A stretch of 64,000 nt of DNA, taken from contig NZ_CP014639.1 in assembly GCF_001653975.1 (NCBI RefSeq), positions 558,001-622,000 on the forward strand. Direction: 5' to 3'. Below, piece after piece: positions 10,452-20,205 of this stretch. A program made the translations under genes and the position numbers. This DNA comes from Candidatus Chlamydia sanziniae. GTDB lineage: Bacteria; Chlamydiota; Chlamydiia; Chlamydiales; Chlamydiaceae. The number at the start of each line of letters is the position of its first letter. The first letter of the stretch is position 1. The notes under the pieces were generated by a model that saw only the letters and a list, made by a program, of their open reading frames with translations, did no database searches and was not told where the DNA came from.

Positions 10452-11719
10452 AGGACAGCAACAGTATGGTAGGCAGAGGCTATACATCGATTGATACCTG
10501 GACCTACGATGTTCTGGCCTACAAGTTTTATATTTTTTGGTACGCGTGGAAGTACCTGGGTTTTGGCTGCTATAAAACCTACGTTATGCTGTGGCATGCC
10601 TTCTTGTGGAGAAAATAAAGAAAAAGCATCCGGCTTTTGAGTAATGTTTAGATATTTTGCTATAACTGCTATAGCTAAGGCATGAGCTTCTGCAGTATGC
10701 CATCGTCCTTCGATAAGTAGGGAAAGAGAAGCTTTTCCTTTGGTAGTCTGTGGAAAAATTTGAGAATTCCAAACGATACCTAAAAGTGGAGGTTCATCAG
10801 TGAATAATACTCCATAGCCATGAGGAAGAGAGAATTTTGGAAATCGCCATCCTAAGCTTATGCTAGACAAATTCCAAGGCAGGGTCTTTTCTCCTAATAT
10901 TTCTATCCCTGGGATGTTTATTAAATTGGGCAACTGATGAGTCGATCCTGTATAAATAACTAAGTCTGCAGAAAATTGTCCTTCGGAAGAACTTACAGAA
11001 GCTCCTATTGAGGAGGAGGAGATGCGCGTGACTGAACTGGAAAACTTCCATACGGCAGGAATTTTCTTTGTAAGAACATCAACTAAAAGACCCAAAGAAG
11101 GTTGCAAGGAAGCCAAGTATCCCGGGGATTTAGTTTTTTTTACGCAAGAGAAATTTTTAATATAGCTGCGCAATAGTGAACCTGTTTCAGCTTCATATTG
11201 AGCAAGAGAGGGGAATGCCATATGAGTAGATAGTGCGTGGCTGTGGCCCGCACGTATCGCAGTAACCATAGGATTCAAGATACAGTTTGTAAAACTTGGA
11301 GAGGCATGACGCTTAAGAAAAGCTTCTACAGAACTATCTTCGCTATAACGAGAAGCACAAAGGTCTTTAACCAGAGTAGAAAGCAAGCCTTCCCGGAGTA
11401 ATGTCCATAGAGATACTCTACGTGTTTTCCCCCGATAATGGATGAAGCGTTTTTTTGCTGCGCTATTACTGAAGATTAACGCATCGTTAAGATCTAGTTC
11501 TTGAATCAATTTTAATGTATATTCTCCTTCTCCTCGGGTTAGAAAACCTTTAGGCCCTAGATCGAAGAAAAACCCTTCATTATATTCTGTATAAATAGAA
11601 CCACCTGGAGAGTGTCTTTTGTCAAAAATGAGAATCTCTGACTGTGGAAATTTTTTATGTAACCACCAAGCTGTGGCAAGACCAGAAATCCCTGCACCTA
11701 TAATGATAACTCTATTCAT
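10448..11719 (-). CDS. hemG: Protoporphyrinogen oxidase, HemY-type FAD enzyme (annotated hemG in chlamydiae)
   Basis: This enzyme oxidises protoporphyrinogen IX to protoporphyrin IX, the step before iron insertion into heme. The 423-residue protein starts with the FAD-binding fold MNRVIIIGAGISGLATAWW (GAGISG at 8-13), has LGPKGF near residue 56, and ends in a C-terminal FAD segment with VGPGINRCIASA. This is the oxygen-dependent HemY/PPOX family, not the short flavodoxin-like HemG of E. coli, despite the customary symbol. Its ATG overlaps the hemN stop by four bases (ATGA), so the two are translationally coupled in the run hemE-hemN-hemG. Confidence 0.9.
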   Translation of the reverse strand: MNRVIIIGAGISGLATAWWLHKKFPQSEILIFDKRHSPGGSIYTEYNEGFFFDLGPKGFLTRGEGEYTLKLIQELDLNDALIFSNSAAKKRFIHYRGKTRRVSLWTLLREGLLSTLVKDLCASRYSEDSSVEAFLKRHASPSFTNCILNPMVTAIRAGHSHALSTHMAFPSLAQYEAETGSLLRSYIKNFSCVKKTKSPGYLASLQPSLGLLVDVLTKKIPAVWKFSSSVTRISSSSIGASVSSSEGQFSADLVIYTGSTHQLPNLINIPGIEILGEKTLPWNLSSISLGWRFPKFSLPHGYGVLFTDEPPLLGIVWNSQIFPQTTKGKASLSLLIEGRWHTAEAHALAIAVIAKYLNITQKPDAFSLFSPQEGMPQHNVGFIAAKTQVLPRVPKNIKLVGQNIVGPGINRCIASAYHTVAVL

Positions 11720-13113
11720 ATTGAAGCGGAGAAATGGGGTTTTTCAGATGCTTTCTTGAGAAAATAGTCGTCAAAGGCTGTAGCAATGACTCTGACAAAT
11801 AGTTCTCCAAGAGGTGTAATGATTAAAGAGGAAGAACTGTTATGGATTAATCCTGTACTTTCCATACTGCGAAGTCGCTCATCACTTTCTGCAAAGTAAG
11901 TATCAAAATTATAACCAAACAGTAGGGAAAACTCTTCTTTAATTATTGTAAAGGTACACATCAATTTATGAATAACCCATTTCCGTGCTCGGTCATCTTC
12001 AGAAAGAATTTTACTTTTTACTGTTGCTGGCAGTCCCGCTCGTACGAGATTGTAATACTCTTCAAGAGTCTTGGCATTTTGTAAATAAATACCACGGATG
12101 AAACTCGTGGATGTCATTCCAAACCCTATGAGGTCTTCTTCAGGAGGAAGGGAATATCCTTGAAAATTTCGAATAAGATTTTTGTTTTTAAAAGCTAGAG
12201 TTAAAGGATCATCAGGAAGAGAAAAGTGATCTATACCAATAGCCTGGTACCCAGCTTTCATCAACATCTGGCGTGCTTGCGAATAAATGGAAAATTTCTC
12301 TTCCATTGAAGGCATGTCTGTAGCTTTCATTGCTTTCTGATGCGGTTTGATCCAGGGTACCGAAGCAAAAGAAAATAATGCAAGACGATCTGGTCGCATG
12401 ACTAGGATATCTTTAATAGTTTGAACAAAGCTGAGAGATGTTTGTCTAGGAAGACCATAAATTAAATCTATATTGATGCTTTGGAAACCCAGTGCTTTAA
12501 ATTTTTCATAAGTTTTCTTAGATTCCTCATGAGTTTGACGGCGCTTTATAGCTTCTTGAACGTTGTCTTGTGTGTCTTGAATTCCTAAGCTTACTCTGTT
12601 AAATCCCAAATTCTGGAAGAATTTAGCCTTATCATCATCATTCCTCAGAGATCTAGGATCAACTTCAATAGCAATTTCCTCAGAGTGGGTGAGATCAAAG
12701 AAATCGTGTATTTTGTAAAAAAGTTTTTCAAAAAGAAAACGGGAAAGACGGCTGGGAGTCCCCCCTCCAAAGTGAATACGTGAAATCTGTACTTTTCTTC
12801 CTAACTTTTGAACAACGAATTCCATCTCTTGAATTAACATATCGATGTAGGTTTCTACAATATCTTCCCGGCGGTTCAAAACCACAGAACACGCGCAATA
12901 AAGACACATAGATTGGCAAAAGGGAATATGAAAATATAAAGATAGGGGACGAGGAGCTCGCTGAAGTCGATCCAAAGCAAGTAAAGCTGGAGCTTCAGTA
13001 GAAGATTCCCATTCTAAAATTGTAGGATAGCTAGTATACCGTGGTGCTGGTTGATGAAGACCTTCAAGGAATTTAAAGTCGATATTGAACATAAGCAACC
13101 GCGGCTTGTACAT
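11716..13113 (-). CDS. hemN: Oxygen-independent coproporphyrinogen III oxidase
   Basis: HemN is a radical-SAM enzyme that decarboxylates two propionates of coproporphyrinogen III without oxygen. The 465-residue protein has the hallmark PRYTSYPT near residue 24, the iron-sulfur cysteines Cys66, Cys70 and Cys73, FGGGTPSRL, and the conserved EVDPR and GIQDTQ segments. Two starts are possible: the ATG at 13113 and a second ATG at 13092. Neither has a convincing ribosome site, and both overlap the end of hemE, which suggests coupled translation. Length matches E. coli HemN (457). It may instead be a HemN-like oxidase or heme chaperone, but the PRYTSYPT motif argues for true HemN. Confidence 0.93.
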   Translation of the reverse strand: MYKPRLLMFNIDFKFLEGLHQPAPRYTSYPTILEWESSTEAPALLALDRLQRAPRPLSLYFHIPFCQSMCLYCACSVVLNRREDIVETYIDMLIQEMEFVVQKLGRKVQISRIHFGGGTPSRLSRFLFEKLFYKIHDFFDLTHSEEIAIEVDPRSLRNDDDKAKFFQNLGFNRVSLGIQDTQDNVQEAIKRRQTHEESKKTYEKFKALGFQSINIDLIYGLPRQTSLSFVQTIKDILVMRPDRLALFSFASVPWIKPHQKAMKATDMPSMEEKFSIYSQARQMLMKAGYQAIGIDHFSLPDDPLTLAFKNKNLIRNFQGYSLPPEEDLIGFGMTSTSFIRGIYLQNAKTLEEYYNLVRAGLPATVKSKILSEDDRARKWVIHKLMCTFTIIKEEFSLLFGYNFDTYFAESDERLRSMESTGLIHNSSSSLIITPLGELFVRVIATAFDDYFLKKASEKPHFSASI

Positions 13114-14065
13114 TTTCTAAAGGAGTTTGAGGAAGAATTCCATGTCCGGAGTTAAAAATAAACTTGGGAATTTTTTGTAAAGGAGCCAAAAACTGTTTTA
13201 CATAATCTAGCATCTTCTCTTGAGGTAAAAGGAAGATGGCAGGGTCTAAGTTCCCTTGTAGAGAAGGAAGTTTAGATTGTGTTTTCCATAAATGAGCAAG
13301 ATTTACATGGTAATCAGGATGAAGAGTATCTGCCTGAGTAGCATAAAGATCCATAAAATTTGCTTCACAACATCGGCAAAATAAACTCACCGGAATTTGA
13401 GAGTTTTTAAGTTTGGTAATGAGCTGTTTATTCGGATTCGTAATATAGCGCGAAAATAATGAAGATGGAAGACGGAAACTCGAAGAATCGAACAATTGTA
13501 CTGCAGAAGCTCCTGCTTGAATTTGCGCTTTGAGGTAGATTGCAGTACCTTCAATAATTTGATTCAGAAGAATTTGAAATTGTTCCGGATAGTGATAAAG
13601 AAAAGCCATCGTATTCGTAAAATCTTTAGAAGCACCACCATCGAATAGGTAACTTGCAAGAGTGAAAGGAGAAGCTGCAAAGACAATCAGAGGAATAGTA
13701 AGTTGAAGTGCGATTTTACCAATAGCTTCTAAGAGATAGCGGAAAGTTTCCTGAGGATCTGGTGTGAAGTTTAAAGATTGTCCGTAAACAAAGTGTACTT
13801 GTGGACCTGGAGCGAAGTCGTAATTTATACTAAACCCATCCAGAATCGATAAGATGTCTGCAAAAAGGATAGCAGCATCTACATGCAATAAAGAAGGACC
13901 TAAAAGAGTTGCTTCTATGATAGCTTCAGTATTATGAAAAAAGGCCTTCAAAGATTGAGAACCTTTGAGTTCTTGATATTGTGGCATATACCTACCCACT
14001 TGGCGTAAAAACCATACTGGAGGACGAGAAAGCGTAGGACGTAAAGTATTGAAAAAGGCAGACAT
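13073..14065 (-). CDS. hemE: Uroporphyrinogen decarboxylase
   Basis: HemE removes four carboxyl groups from uroporphyrinogen III to give coproporphyrinogen III, the substrate of the next gene's product. The 330-residue protein carries the family signature PPVWFLRQVGRYMPQY with the substrate-binding arginines at 20 and 24, the FADIL aspartate loop near residue 70, and a C-terminal FNSGHGILPQTP stretch containing the conserved histidine. Length is close to the usual 340-355. It sits between mfd (8 bases upstream) and hemN (overlapping), so the five-gene minus-strand run probably forms one transcript. Confidence 0.97.
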   Translation of the reverse strand: MSAFFNTLRPTLSRPPVWFLRQVGRYMPQYQELKGSQSLKAFFHNTEAIIEATLLGPSLLHVDAAILFADILSILDGFSINYDFAPGPQVHFVYGQSLNFTPDPQETFRYLLEAIGKIALQLTIPLIVFAASPFTLASYLFDGGASKDFTNTMAFLYHYPEQFQILLNQIIEGTAIYLKAQIQAGASAVQLFDSSSFRLPSSLFSRYITNPNKQLITKLKNSQIPVSLFCRCCEANFMDLYATQADTLHPDYHVNLAHLWKTQSKLPSLQGNLDPAIFLLPQEKMLDYVKQFLAPLQKIPKFIFNSGHGILPQTPLENVQAAVAYVQYRL

Positions 14066-14073
14066 AGACTTCC

Positions 14074-17000
14074 TTACTTAGAGGATTTTAATGGGAAGGC
14101 TTTCTGTATACATGCTAAAACTTCAACTACCAAAAGTTCGGGTGTAGGTGATAGAGCATATGGCACGGTTTTCTTGATCTGTTCGATTTTGCTATGGTAT
14201 TGTTGGAGATACAACGCATTTGCCGTCCCCTTGATACTACAGATATTATGTTGTAGTGCGAATAATCGGATTTGAGCTAGTGCGAGAAGCCAAGAAACTG
14301 CTTGTGGTAAGGATCCAAAACGATCTTGCATTTCTTCTTGTATTGCTTCGAGTTCTTCTTTGCTCTTTGCATTGCCAATTTTCTGATAAAATTCGATACG
14401 CATAAATGCTGTGTCTATATAAGTGTCAGGAATTCGTGAATTGTAGGGGAACTCTATCTTCAGATCATCGTTCAGAAGTAAAGGTTTCGAGTGGTTTTTT
14501 AATGTCGCAACAGCTTTTTTCAAAAGCTTGCAATAAAGATTAAAACCAACAGTGCCTATGTGCCCCGATTGATCTGTTCCTAAAATGTTGCCAGCACCTC
14601 GAATTTCTAAATCATGTAGGGCGATTTTCATCCCCCCACCATACTCCTGTTTATTTAATGCTGCCAAACGCTTTGCAGCAGGTCCTGATAACCTATTTAG
14701 ATCAGTAACAAGAAAGTAACAGTAGGCTTTTCTATTCCATCTTCCGACCCTTCCTTTCATTTGATAGAGATCCGCCATACCGAATTTATCAGCATGGTCT
14801 ATTAAAATGGTATTAGCATTGGGAATATCAATACCATTTTCTATCAATGCTGTGGCGACAAGAATATTAGTTTGATGGTCTTTAAATTTTTTGAAAATCC
14901 TACTTAAATCTTCTGATAACATCTGTCCATGAGCAACGCCAATATGAGCTTCAGGAAGAAGATTTCGAATAGTTTCCGCAAGACCATAAAGGGTTTCAAT
15001 GCGATTATGAATAACATACGCTTGTCCTCCTCGAAGCAACTCATGACGCAAGGCTGCGCACAGTGTTTCATGGTTGTTTTCTACAATAAAGGAGCTCACA
15101 GGAAGCCTGTCTAACGGAGGCATAGTAATCACAGAAAGGTCTCTAGCTCCTGCTAGAGACATATACAATGTTCTGGGAATGGGAGTTGCAGACACTGTAA
15201 GGCAGTCAATATTAGGGTAGCGCTCTTTTAGGTAATCTTTTATTTTTACTCCAAAGCGCTGCTCTTCATCGATAATTAATAAGCCCGGATTATGAAATTT
15301 TAGATTTTTATTGATAAGCTTATGCGTCCCTATCAAAATATCAATTTCCCCCTTAGCAACGCGTTCAAAAATTTCTCTTTGAACTTTAGCTTGAGAAAAT
15401 CGCGAGAGGACAGCAATTTGTATAGGCAAACCTGCCATTCTTTGCTTGAAAGTCTCATAATGCTGGTTGGCTAAAATGGTCGTAGGCACCATAACAATAA
15501 CCTGACGATGTCCATCGCAGACAGCCTTGACAGCTGCCCGCATAATGATTTCCGTTTTCCCAAATCCTGCATCCCCACAGATTAATCTGTCCATGAGCTT
15601 CGTAGACATCATATCCGCATAAATTTGATCAATAGCTTTTAATTGATCTGGGGTCTCTTCATATGGAAAACTTTCATCGAACTTAAAAATTGCTTCCCCG
15701 TGAGGGGGGTATACAAAGGCTTGAATTGTAGAACGCTGCGCTTCTAGTTGGAGTAGCTTCTCAGCATAAATAATTAAAGATTTTTCTGTAAGCTCTCGAG
15801 AGCGTCTCCACTTTGAACTGTTAAGATTATGGAGAGTAGTTGTTTTGTCCGTAGGCCCAATGTAACGAGAAATCAGATGTGCCTGGTCCGAAGGAACATA
15901 GAGCTTAGCTTTATCCGCATATTCTATAACCAAGTAATCCGTTTCGATATTAAGATGATTAGGTTTTTTTTCTATCCCTAAAAATTTGCCAATCCCATTA
16001 TGAAGGTGGACAATCGTCTCTCCAGGAACAGGAACAAACACTTCTTCTGTATCTACGCTAAAATACGTCCGTTGTTTCTGTCGGCGTAGTATTTTTGTTG
16101 AAGCGAATTCTGATAGTGAGATAGCAGCAAATCCTGTATCAGCTAAGGCAAAACTAGAGGAAAGATTGCCGGTTTTCTCATAAATACAGGTGCGATTATT
16201 GGCAAATGTCTCTGCCAAAGCTCGAGCTTCTTTCAGGGATTTAGTTTTTGTACTATAGATGGCTAGTTTTAACACTGCCTCTTCTTGTTGAGGTAGGTAT
16301 TCTTGGAGATAGTTAAGGAAAGTCAACAGAGGATTACTTTCATTTTCAATAATAGGGGTAGGGTAAATGAAGGGAATGAAAAATCGTCGTGCTTCTATAG
16401 AACGGTTAAAAATTTCAATGGTAATGTGTTCGTTACTCAGAGCTTGAATATTAGGAAATTTTTTTTCAACACAGTAAATTTGTTTAGATGACATAGCCCG
16501 CTCATAAAGATAACTGATAGGGAAGAATCTTTTGGGAAGAGAAGCAAGTGTTCCTGAAATTGCTGCAAAATCATCTTCTAAAATTTCTAAGTCATCAAAA
16601 AGGTATAGCGGAGGTTCGCAAAAATAATCTAAAAGAGTGTGAGAGAGTTCTTCTGTAAAGCGTTCTTTGTTTGCTGGTGAAATGGAAATTTCCAATACTT
16701 TCCCAGTGGATAATTGATTCGAGGGGTTATAAGAACGCAAAGAAATGATTTTCTCTCCCCAAAATTCTATGCGAAAAGGTTCAGGAGAAGATAGAGGGAA
16801 AATATCCACAATACCCCCTCGATAGGCAAACTCTCCTTTTTCACTTGCTAAAGTGACATGCACATACCCTAAATTTTTACATAACTCTATTACTGTTTCT
16901 GGATCTAAAATATCCCCCACATGAAGTTCAAGGTGTTGTTGCACTGTACTCTTGGGAGAAGAAGTTTTCTCCAAAAGTGCTTTTAATGTGGTGATATAGA

Positions 17001-17334
17001 ATAGCGGTGCCTTCCCTTGACTGAGATCATAAAGAATTTGGTCGCGCTTCCCAACAGCATCAATATTCACTAACTCGGGTGACAAATCAATTTCTGAAGA
17101 AGGAAATTCTATCGGGGGTTGATGCAAAAATGTTGTAAGATTTTCAAAAAGATTGTCAAGACGTATAGGTGTTGTAATCATGACCATAGGCCGAGAATGG
17201 TCGTGGAAAAGTTTTGCTGCAAGAAAAGCTAAAGCTCCCGAATGTACATTTTCAATGAGAACAGGAAGAGTCTCTTGAGATAATTCATGAGACCAGGGGT
17301 AGATTACATTAATTGGGTCGAAATCCATTGCCAT
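14074..17334 (-). CDS. mfd: Transcription-repair coupling factor Mfd
   Basis: Mfd removes RNA polymerase stalled at DNA lesions and recruits UvrA. The 1086-residue protein has an N-terminal UvrB-like module (the [11 protein letters not shown] stretch near residue 172), a polymerase-interacting domain ([12 protein letters not shown] near 440), then a helicase core with Walker [10 protein letters not shown] near 586, DEEQRFG near 684 and the [13 protein letters not shown] region. It ends in a TRCF domain. It is slightly shorter than E. coli Mfd (1148). The start overlaps the alaS end by 31 bases; a second Met two codons on is equally possible. uvrC, another excision-repair gene, lies near the other end of the window. 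Confidence 0.97.
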   Translation of the reverse strand: MAMDFDPINVIYPWSHELSQETLPVLIENVHSGALAFLAAKLFHDHSRPMVMITTPIRLDNLFENLTTFLHQPPIEFPSSEIDLSPELVNIDAVGKRDQILYDLSQGKAPLFYITTLKALLEKTSSPKSTVQQHLELHVGDILDPETVIELCKNLGYVHVTLASEKGEFAYRGGIVDIFPLSSPEPFRIEFWGEKIISLRSYNPSNQLSTGKVLEISISPANKERFTEELSHTLLDYFCEPPLYLFDDLEILEDDFAAISGTLASLPKRFFPISYLYERAMSSKQIYCVEKKFPNIQALSNEHITIEIFNRSIEARRFFIPFIYPTPIIENESNPLLTFLNYLQEYLPQQEEAVLKLAIYSTKTKSLKEARALAETFANNRTCIYEKTGNLSSSFALADTGFAAISLSEFASTKILRRQKQRTYFSVDTEEVFVPVPGETIVHLHNGIGKFLGIEKKPNHLNIETDYLVIEYADKAKLYVPSDQAHLISRYIGPTDKTTTLHNLNSSKWRRSRELTEKSLIIYAEKLLQLEAQRSTIQAFVYPPHGEAIFKFDESFPYEETPDQLKAIDQIYADMMSTKLMDRLICGDAGFGKTEIIMRAAVKAVCDGHRQVIVMVPTTILANQHYETFKQRMAGLPIQIAVLSRFSQAKVQREIFERVAKGEIDILIGTHKLINKNLKFHNPGLLIIDEEQRFGVKIKDYLKERYPNIDCLTVSATPIPRTLYMSLAGARDLSVITMPPLDRLPVSSFIVENNHETLCAALRHELLRGGQAYVIHNRIETLYGLAETIRNLLPEAHIGVAHGQMLSEDLSRIFKKFKDHQTNILVATALIENGIDIPNANTILIDHADKFGMADLYQMKGRVGRWNRKAYCYFLVTDLNRLSGPAAKRLAALNKQEYGGGMKIALHDLEIRGAGNILGTDQSGHIGTVGFNLYCKLLKKAVATLKNHSKPLLLNDDLKIEFPYNSRIPDTYIDTAFMRIEFYQKIGNAKSKEELEAIQEEMQDRFGSLPQAVSWLLALAQIRLFALQHNICSIKGTANALYLQQYHSKIEQIKKTVPYALSPTPELLVVEVLACIQKAFPLKSSK

Positions 17335-19931
17335 ACAGTGTGATTTAATGCTTCTATTTTTGGAAGAGTAGGAGCGCTTCCTTGGGCAGATTGATTTTTA
17401 CCTCCCCAGCGACCTCCACAAGAGGAAAGAACTATTTTCAATAGCTCCTGAGCATGTAGACCCTGAGAAACAAGGTCATCAGAAATTCTTGATAAAACAA
17501 TACATTTGCCGTTCTTCTGTGTTATCCATAGAGAAACGCATTTTTCAGGAATTCTTTGATGTAAACATTGAGCGTACTGCTGTAAACGCTGATTTTCACT
17601 TTCCGGTAACGAGCAAACTATATAACGAATATCTTCTACCTGGTGACAATCTTTGATAACCTTATCCAGGTGGGTATGAATCAATTTATTTTCTAATTCA
17701 TGCAATAGCTTGGCTTGCTCCTTCCGCTCCTGTAACGTAATATTTAGTTTCACTGTAATCTGATCTTTGGGTACTTGTAAAAGTACAGCGATCTCATCTA
17801 AAGTCTGTTTATCTTGATGGACTGTTTTCTCAGCTTCTTCTCCTGTAGTGGCCTCAATACGACGTATACCCGCAGCTATCGCATGCTCTTTAACAATGCA
17901 AAAGTATCCTAAATCTCCTGTAGCTTCAGCATGAATTCCACCACAAAGTTCATGCGAATGACCCATAGAAACAACGCGCACAGTATCACTGTATTTGTCT
18001 TCAAAAAATTGTTTGATCTCTGAGGAATCCTTCACATCAGAATATAAGGCTTCACGAATGTTTACAGGAGAATTTTCTCTAATGTTTTTATTCACAAGAG
18101 CTTCAATAAAATAAAGATCTTCTTTGGAAAGCGCTTGGGGATAGGTAAAGTCTAAACGAATTTTAATATCATCCACATAGGAACCTGCCTGACGAGTATG
18201 ATCTCCAAGTGTTATCCCTAAAGCATGGTGGAGTAAATGGCACCCCGTATGGTTATTGGCAATTTTTTTTCTACGAGAGCAGTTTACTTGAGCAGTGACT
18301 GTAGATCCCTTACTTAAGGTTCCTTGGGATACTTTCCCATGATGAACTATCAAGTCTGCTCTTGGCATTGTCGTATGAGTAACAATAAAAGTTCCTTCAC
18401 TAGAAAAAATTTCTCCTGAGTCTCCTATCTGACCTCCTTTTTCCGCGTAGAAAGGTGTAACCTTAAGAATTAAAGCTCCGGCTTCTTTTTCTTTAAGAGA
18501 AGAGACCTGTTTACCTTCAGAAATAACAACTTCAACAAAAGTGTCACAAGAAAGATCATTATACCCTATAAATTCTGAGAACACTTTTACCGGCAATTCG
18601 TTGTAAACTAATTCTAAAGCATCTTGAGATTTCATAGCATTTTTCTTGGAAAGTTGTTTTGCTTGCTCTTCAAGTTGGTGAAAAGTATCCAGGTCTACAT
18701 GATAATCATAGTCTTTAGCTAACAAAATAATTTCATCTATCGGCAGACCATAGGTATCTTTAAGTTTAAAAGCATTCTCTCCAGAAATGCATCCCGAAGT
18801 AAGAGAACTTTTTAGCACTTGTTGCAGAAGGTTGTTCCCACGACATAGAGTTTTAAAGAAATTCTCCTCTTCAACAGTGATCACTTCTTGAATTTGGGAT
18901 AAAGAATTATATAGTTCTGGATAAGCTTCCCCCATGGCATCTGCTAAAGAAGGGACGATTTCTGCTAAGAAAGGTGTATAGAACCCTAAGCGGCGGCCGT
19001 AATTTACAGATCGTCTTAAAATTTTTCTTAATACATAGCCACGTTCTGTATTTCCCGGGATTACACCATCAGCAATGGCAAAAGATAAAGAACGAATATG
19101 ATCAGCAATAACTCGGAATGGAGCTCCTGTAGAGTCATTAGGAAAATAAGCTTTTTTAGAAAGTTTTTCGATACGTGCAATAAGTGCACGTAAGACATCT
19201 GCTTCAAAGACAGTATTTACTCCGGTAATCAGAGATACCAGGCGCTCTAAACCTGCTCCTGTATCCACATGTTTATTCGGAAGAGCGAGAAGCGATCCTT
19301 CTGCTGTGCGATTAAACTCCATGAAAACTAAATTCCAATATTCTAAAAAGCGCTCACCCGTAATATCTTCAAGGGGAGAAGTTGCCATACCAAAAGCAGG
19401 ACCCCGATCAAAAAGTAACTCAGAACAGTAGCCGCAAGGGCCTATTTCTGCCATACTCCAAAAGTTATCCTCGCTTGTTAAACGAAAAATACGATCAGAA
19501 GGTAGATATCTCTCCCAAAGCGCAAAAGCTTCGTCATCTTTTTCATGTACAGTTGCGTAAATAAATTCAGGATCAAAGTTAAAAACTGACAGAGAAGCTT
19601 CCCATGCAAAAGCTATAGCTTCACTTTTAAAATAGTCTCCAAAAGAAAAGTTTCCTAACATTTCAAAGAAAGTTAGATGACGAGAAGTATGGCCAACATT
19701 TTCTAAATCATTGTGTTTGCCCCCAGCGCGAATACATTTTTGTGATGTCGTAGCTCGAGAGTGGCGAATCGGTTCTTTATTAAGAAAAATATTTTTGAAC
19801 TGATTCATACCCGCATTAGTAAAAAGAATCGAAGGGTCATTGCGAGGAAATACCGGAGAAGAAGAGACAATAGTGTGATGCCGGTTAGCATAAAAATTTA
19901 AAAAATTTGAGCGAATAATATTGCTTAGCAT
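17304..19931 (-). CDS. alaS: Alanyl-tRNA synthetase
   Basis: AlaS charges tRNA-Ala and edits mischarged Ser and Gly. The 875-residue protein has the class II catalytic domain with [11 protein letters not shown] and [12 protein letters not shown] near residues 72-100, the editing-site HTGCH near 559-563 and the CGGIH near 660-665 whose Cys and His bind zinc, then a C-terminal C-Ala domain ending in [14 protein letters not shown]. All catalytic regions are present and length matches E. coli (876). It heads the minus-strand run alaS-mfd-hemE-hemN-hemG and is divergent from the transketolase gene. Confidence 0.98.
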   Translation of the reverse strand: MLSNIIRSNFLNFYANRHHTIVSSSPVFPRNDPSILFTNAGMNQFKNIFLNKEPIRHSRATTSQKCIRAGGKHNDLENVGHTSRHLTFFEMLGNFSFGDYFKSEAIAFAWEASLSVFNFDPEFIYATVHEKDDEAFALWERYLPSDRIFRLTSEDNFWSMAEIGPCGYCSELLFDRGPAFGMATSPLEDITGERFLEYWNLVFMEFNRTAEGSLLALPNKHVDTGAGLERLVSLITGVNTVFEADVLRALIARIEKLSKKAYFPNDSTGAPFRVIADHIRSLSFAIADGVIPGNTERGYVLRKILRRSVNYGRRLGFYTPFLAEIVPSLADAMGEAYPELYNSLSQIQEVITVEEENFFKTLCRGNNLLQQVLKSSLTSGCISGENAFKLKDTYGLPIDEIILLAKDYDYHVDLDTFHQLEEQAKQLSKKNAMKSQDALELVYNELPVKVFSEFIGYNDLSCDTFVEVVISEGKQVSSLKEKEAGALILKVTPFYAEKGGQIGDSGEIFSSEGTFIVTHTTMPRADLIVHHGKVSQGTLSKGSTVTAQVNCSRRKKIANNHTGCHLLHHALGITLGDHTRQAGSYVDDIKIRLDFTYPQALSKEDLYFIEALVNKNIRENSPVNIREALYSDVKDSSEIKQFFEDKYSDTVRVVSMGHSHELCGGIHAEATGDLGYFCIVKEHAIAAGIRRIEATTGEEAEKTVHQDKQTLDEIAVLLQVPKDQITVKLNITLQERKEQAKLLHELENKLIHTHLDKVIKDCHQVEDIRYIVCSLPESENQRLQQYAQCLHQRIPEKCVSLWITQKNGKCIVLSRISDDLVSQGLHAQELLKIVLSSCGGRWGGKNQSAQGSAPTLPKIEALNHTVWQWISTQLM

Positions 19932-20078
19932 GAACTGAGACTCTCAATAACAATAATTGTGGATGATAAATCACACACATTATAGGGGAGTTCATTATTT
20001 TAGTCTCTATTCCTTAGCTCTACGCGTATTATGAAACTGAAATGTTAGAGTACAATGGATTCAGAAAACAGAGGAGGA

Positions 20079-20165
20079 AATCTTAAGAATCATAAGATTG
20101 TTGATCTCATCGTGCTTCAAGTAGCTAAGATAAGAGTTACTTGCTTTTTGGCTAGGGATACCCTA
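20079..20165 (+). promoter_or_regulatory. Hairpin-rich leader of the transketolase gene
   Basis: Three hairpins lie in a row before tkt: AATCTTA with TAAGATT (20079/20093), CAAGTA with TACTTG (20118/20138) and TAGGG with CCCTA (20153/20161, loop ATA). A TACAAT at 20051-20056 is a possible -10 box, which would give a leader of about 145 bases. No coding frame or clear -35 box is seen. Confidence 0.35.
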
Positions 20166-20205
20166 TAGTCAGCATTTCTGTACTCGGGATTTTTAAGGCC
20201 AAAAC

